Source: Cryobacterium sp. PAMC25264 (GTDB taxonomy: Bacteria > Actinomycetota > Actinomycetes > Actinomycetales > Microbacteriaceae). Taken from it: 64,000 nt of DNA. Shown here piece by piece: positions 64,000-64,000 of the stretch. The position numbers and the translations under genes were made by a program. Below the pieces are notes generated by a model that had not been told where the DNA came from, made no database searches, and worked only from the letters and a program-made list of their open reading frames with translations. The DNA lies in NCBI RefSeq assembly GCF_019443325.1, contig NZ_CP080383.1, forward strand, positions 930,001 to 994,000, in the 5' to 3' direction. The first letter of the stretch is position 1, and each line of letters starts with the position of its first letter.

Positions 64000-64000
64000 C

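Noticed and set aside
1..64000. CRISPR array
   Set aside because: No series of identical repeats with regular spacers; the repeats found are IS ends, operators or scattered intergenic pairs.

Overview
The window is high-GC DNA with actinobacterial gene content and gene order. CueP-type copper lipoproteins, CNNM/CBS pairs, a CGNR zinc-finger protein, CitMHS with its sensor pair and several α-glucan/arabinoside ABC loci together point to a soil or plant-associated member of the Microbacteriaceae. That placement is inference; there is no rRNA or other marker gene here.

Layout. 1-5.5 kb: a serine hydrolase, a small membrane exporter and a MerR regulator that share a repeated promoter motif, then an ABC-2 transporter pair. 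5.5-11.9 kb: a mobile, visibly AT-richer island with an excisionase-like protein, a tyrosine integrase and a three-gene cluster that looks like anti-phage immunity. The cluster is a GHKL ATPase fused to a PD-(D/E)XK-like nuclease, a CBASS cGAS/DncV-like nucleotidyltransferase and a Cap15-like membrane effector. 11.9-20.2 kb: a nest of insertion sequences. An IS3-family element is interrupted by two different IS21-family elements, and the second of these is interrupted by an IS481-family element. Target duplications allow the order of insertion to be reconstructed. The outer IS3 truncates a gene on each side.

20.2-30.7 kb: an α-glucan utilisation locus: secreted GH31-CBM20 enzyme (5' end lost to IS3), ROK regulator with a clear promoter/operator, sugar ABC importer, GH15 and intracellular GH31 glucosidases. 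31-46 kb: mostly single genes, including an ABC exporter, a copper cluster (DUF305, DUF6153-like, CueP, a CsoR-like operator), two CNNM/CBS proteins, a haloalkane-dehalogenase-like hydrolase and an AGCS symporter. 47.9-55.9 kb: a second sugar locus with LacI, ABC importer, GH127 β-L-arabinofuranosidase and a GH63-like enzyme. 55.9-57.7 kb holds remains of gntP, an ABC permease and a LuxR regulator. 58.9-63 kb: citrate transporter divergent from a CitA/CitB-like two-component system. The window ends in the start of pdxY.

Four genes between 47 and 61 kb are each broken by what looks like the loss of a single G or C. Either the assembly has systematic under-calls there or these genes are decaying. 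The strongest candidate for an undescribed system is the operon-like defence cluster at 7.9-11.5 kb.
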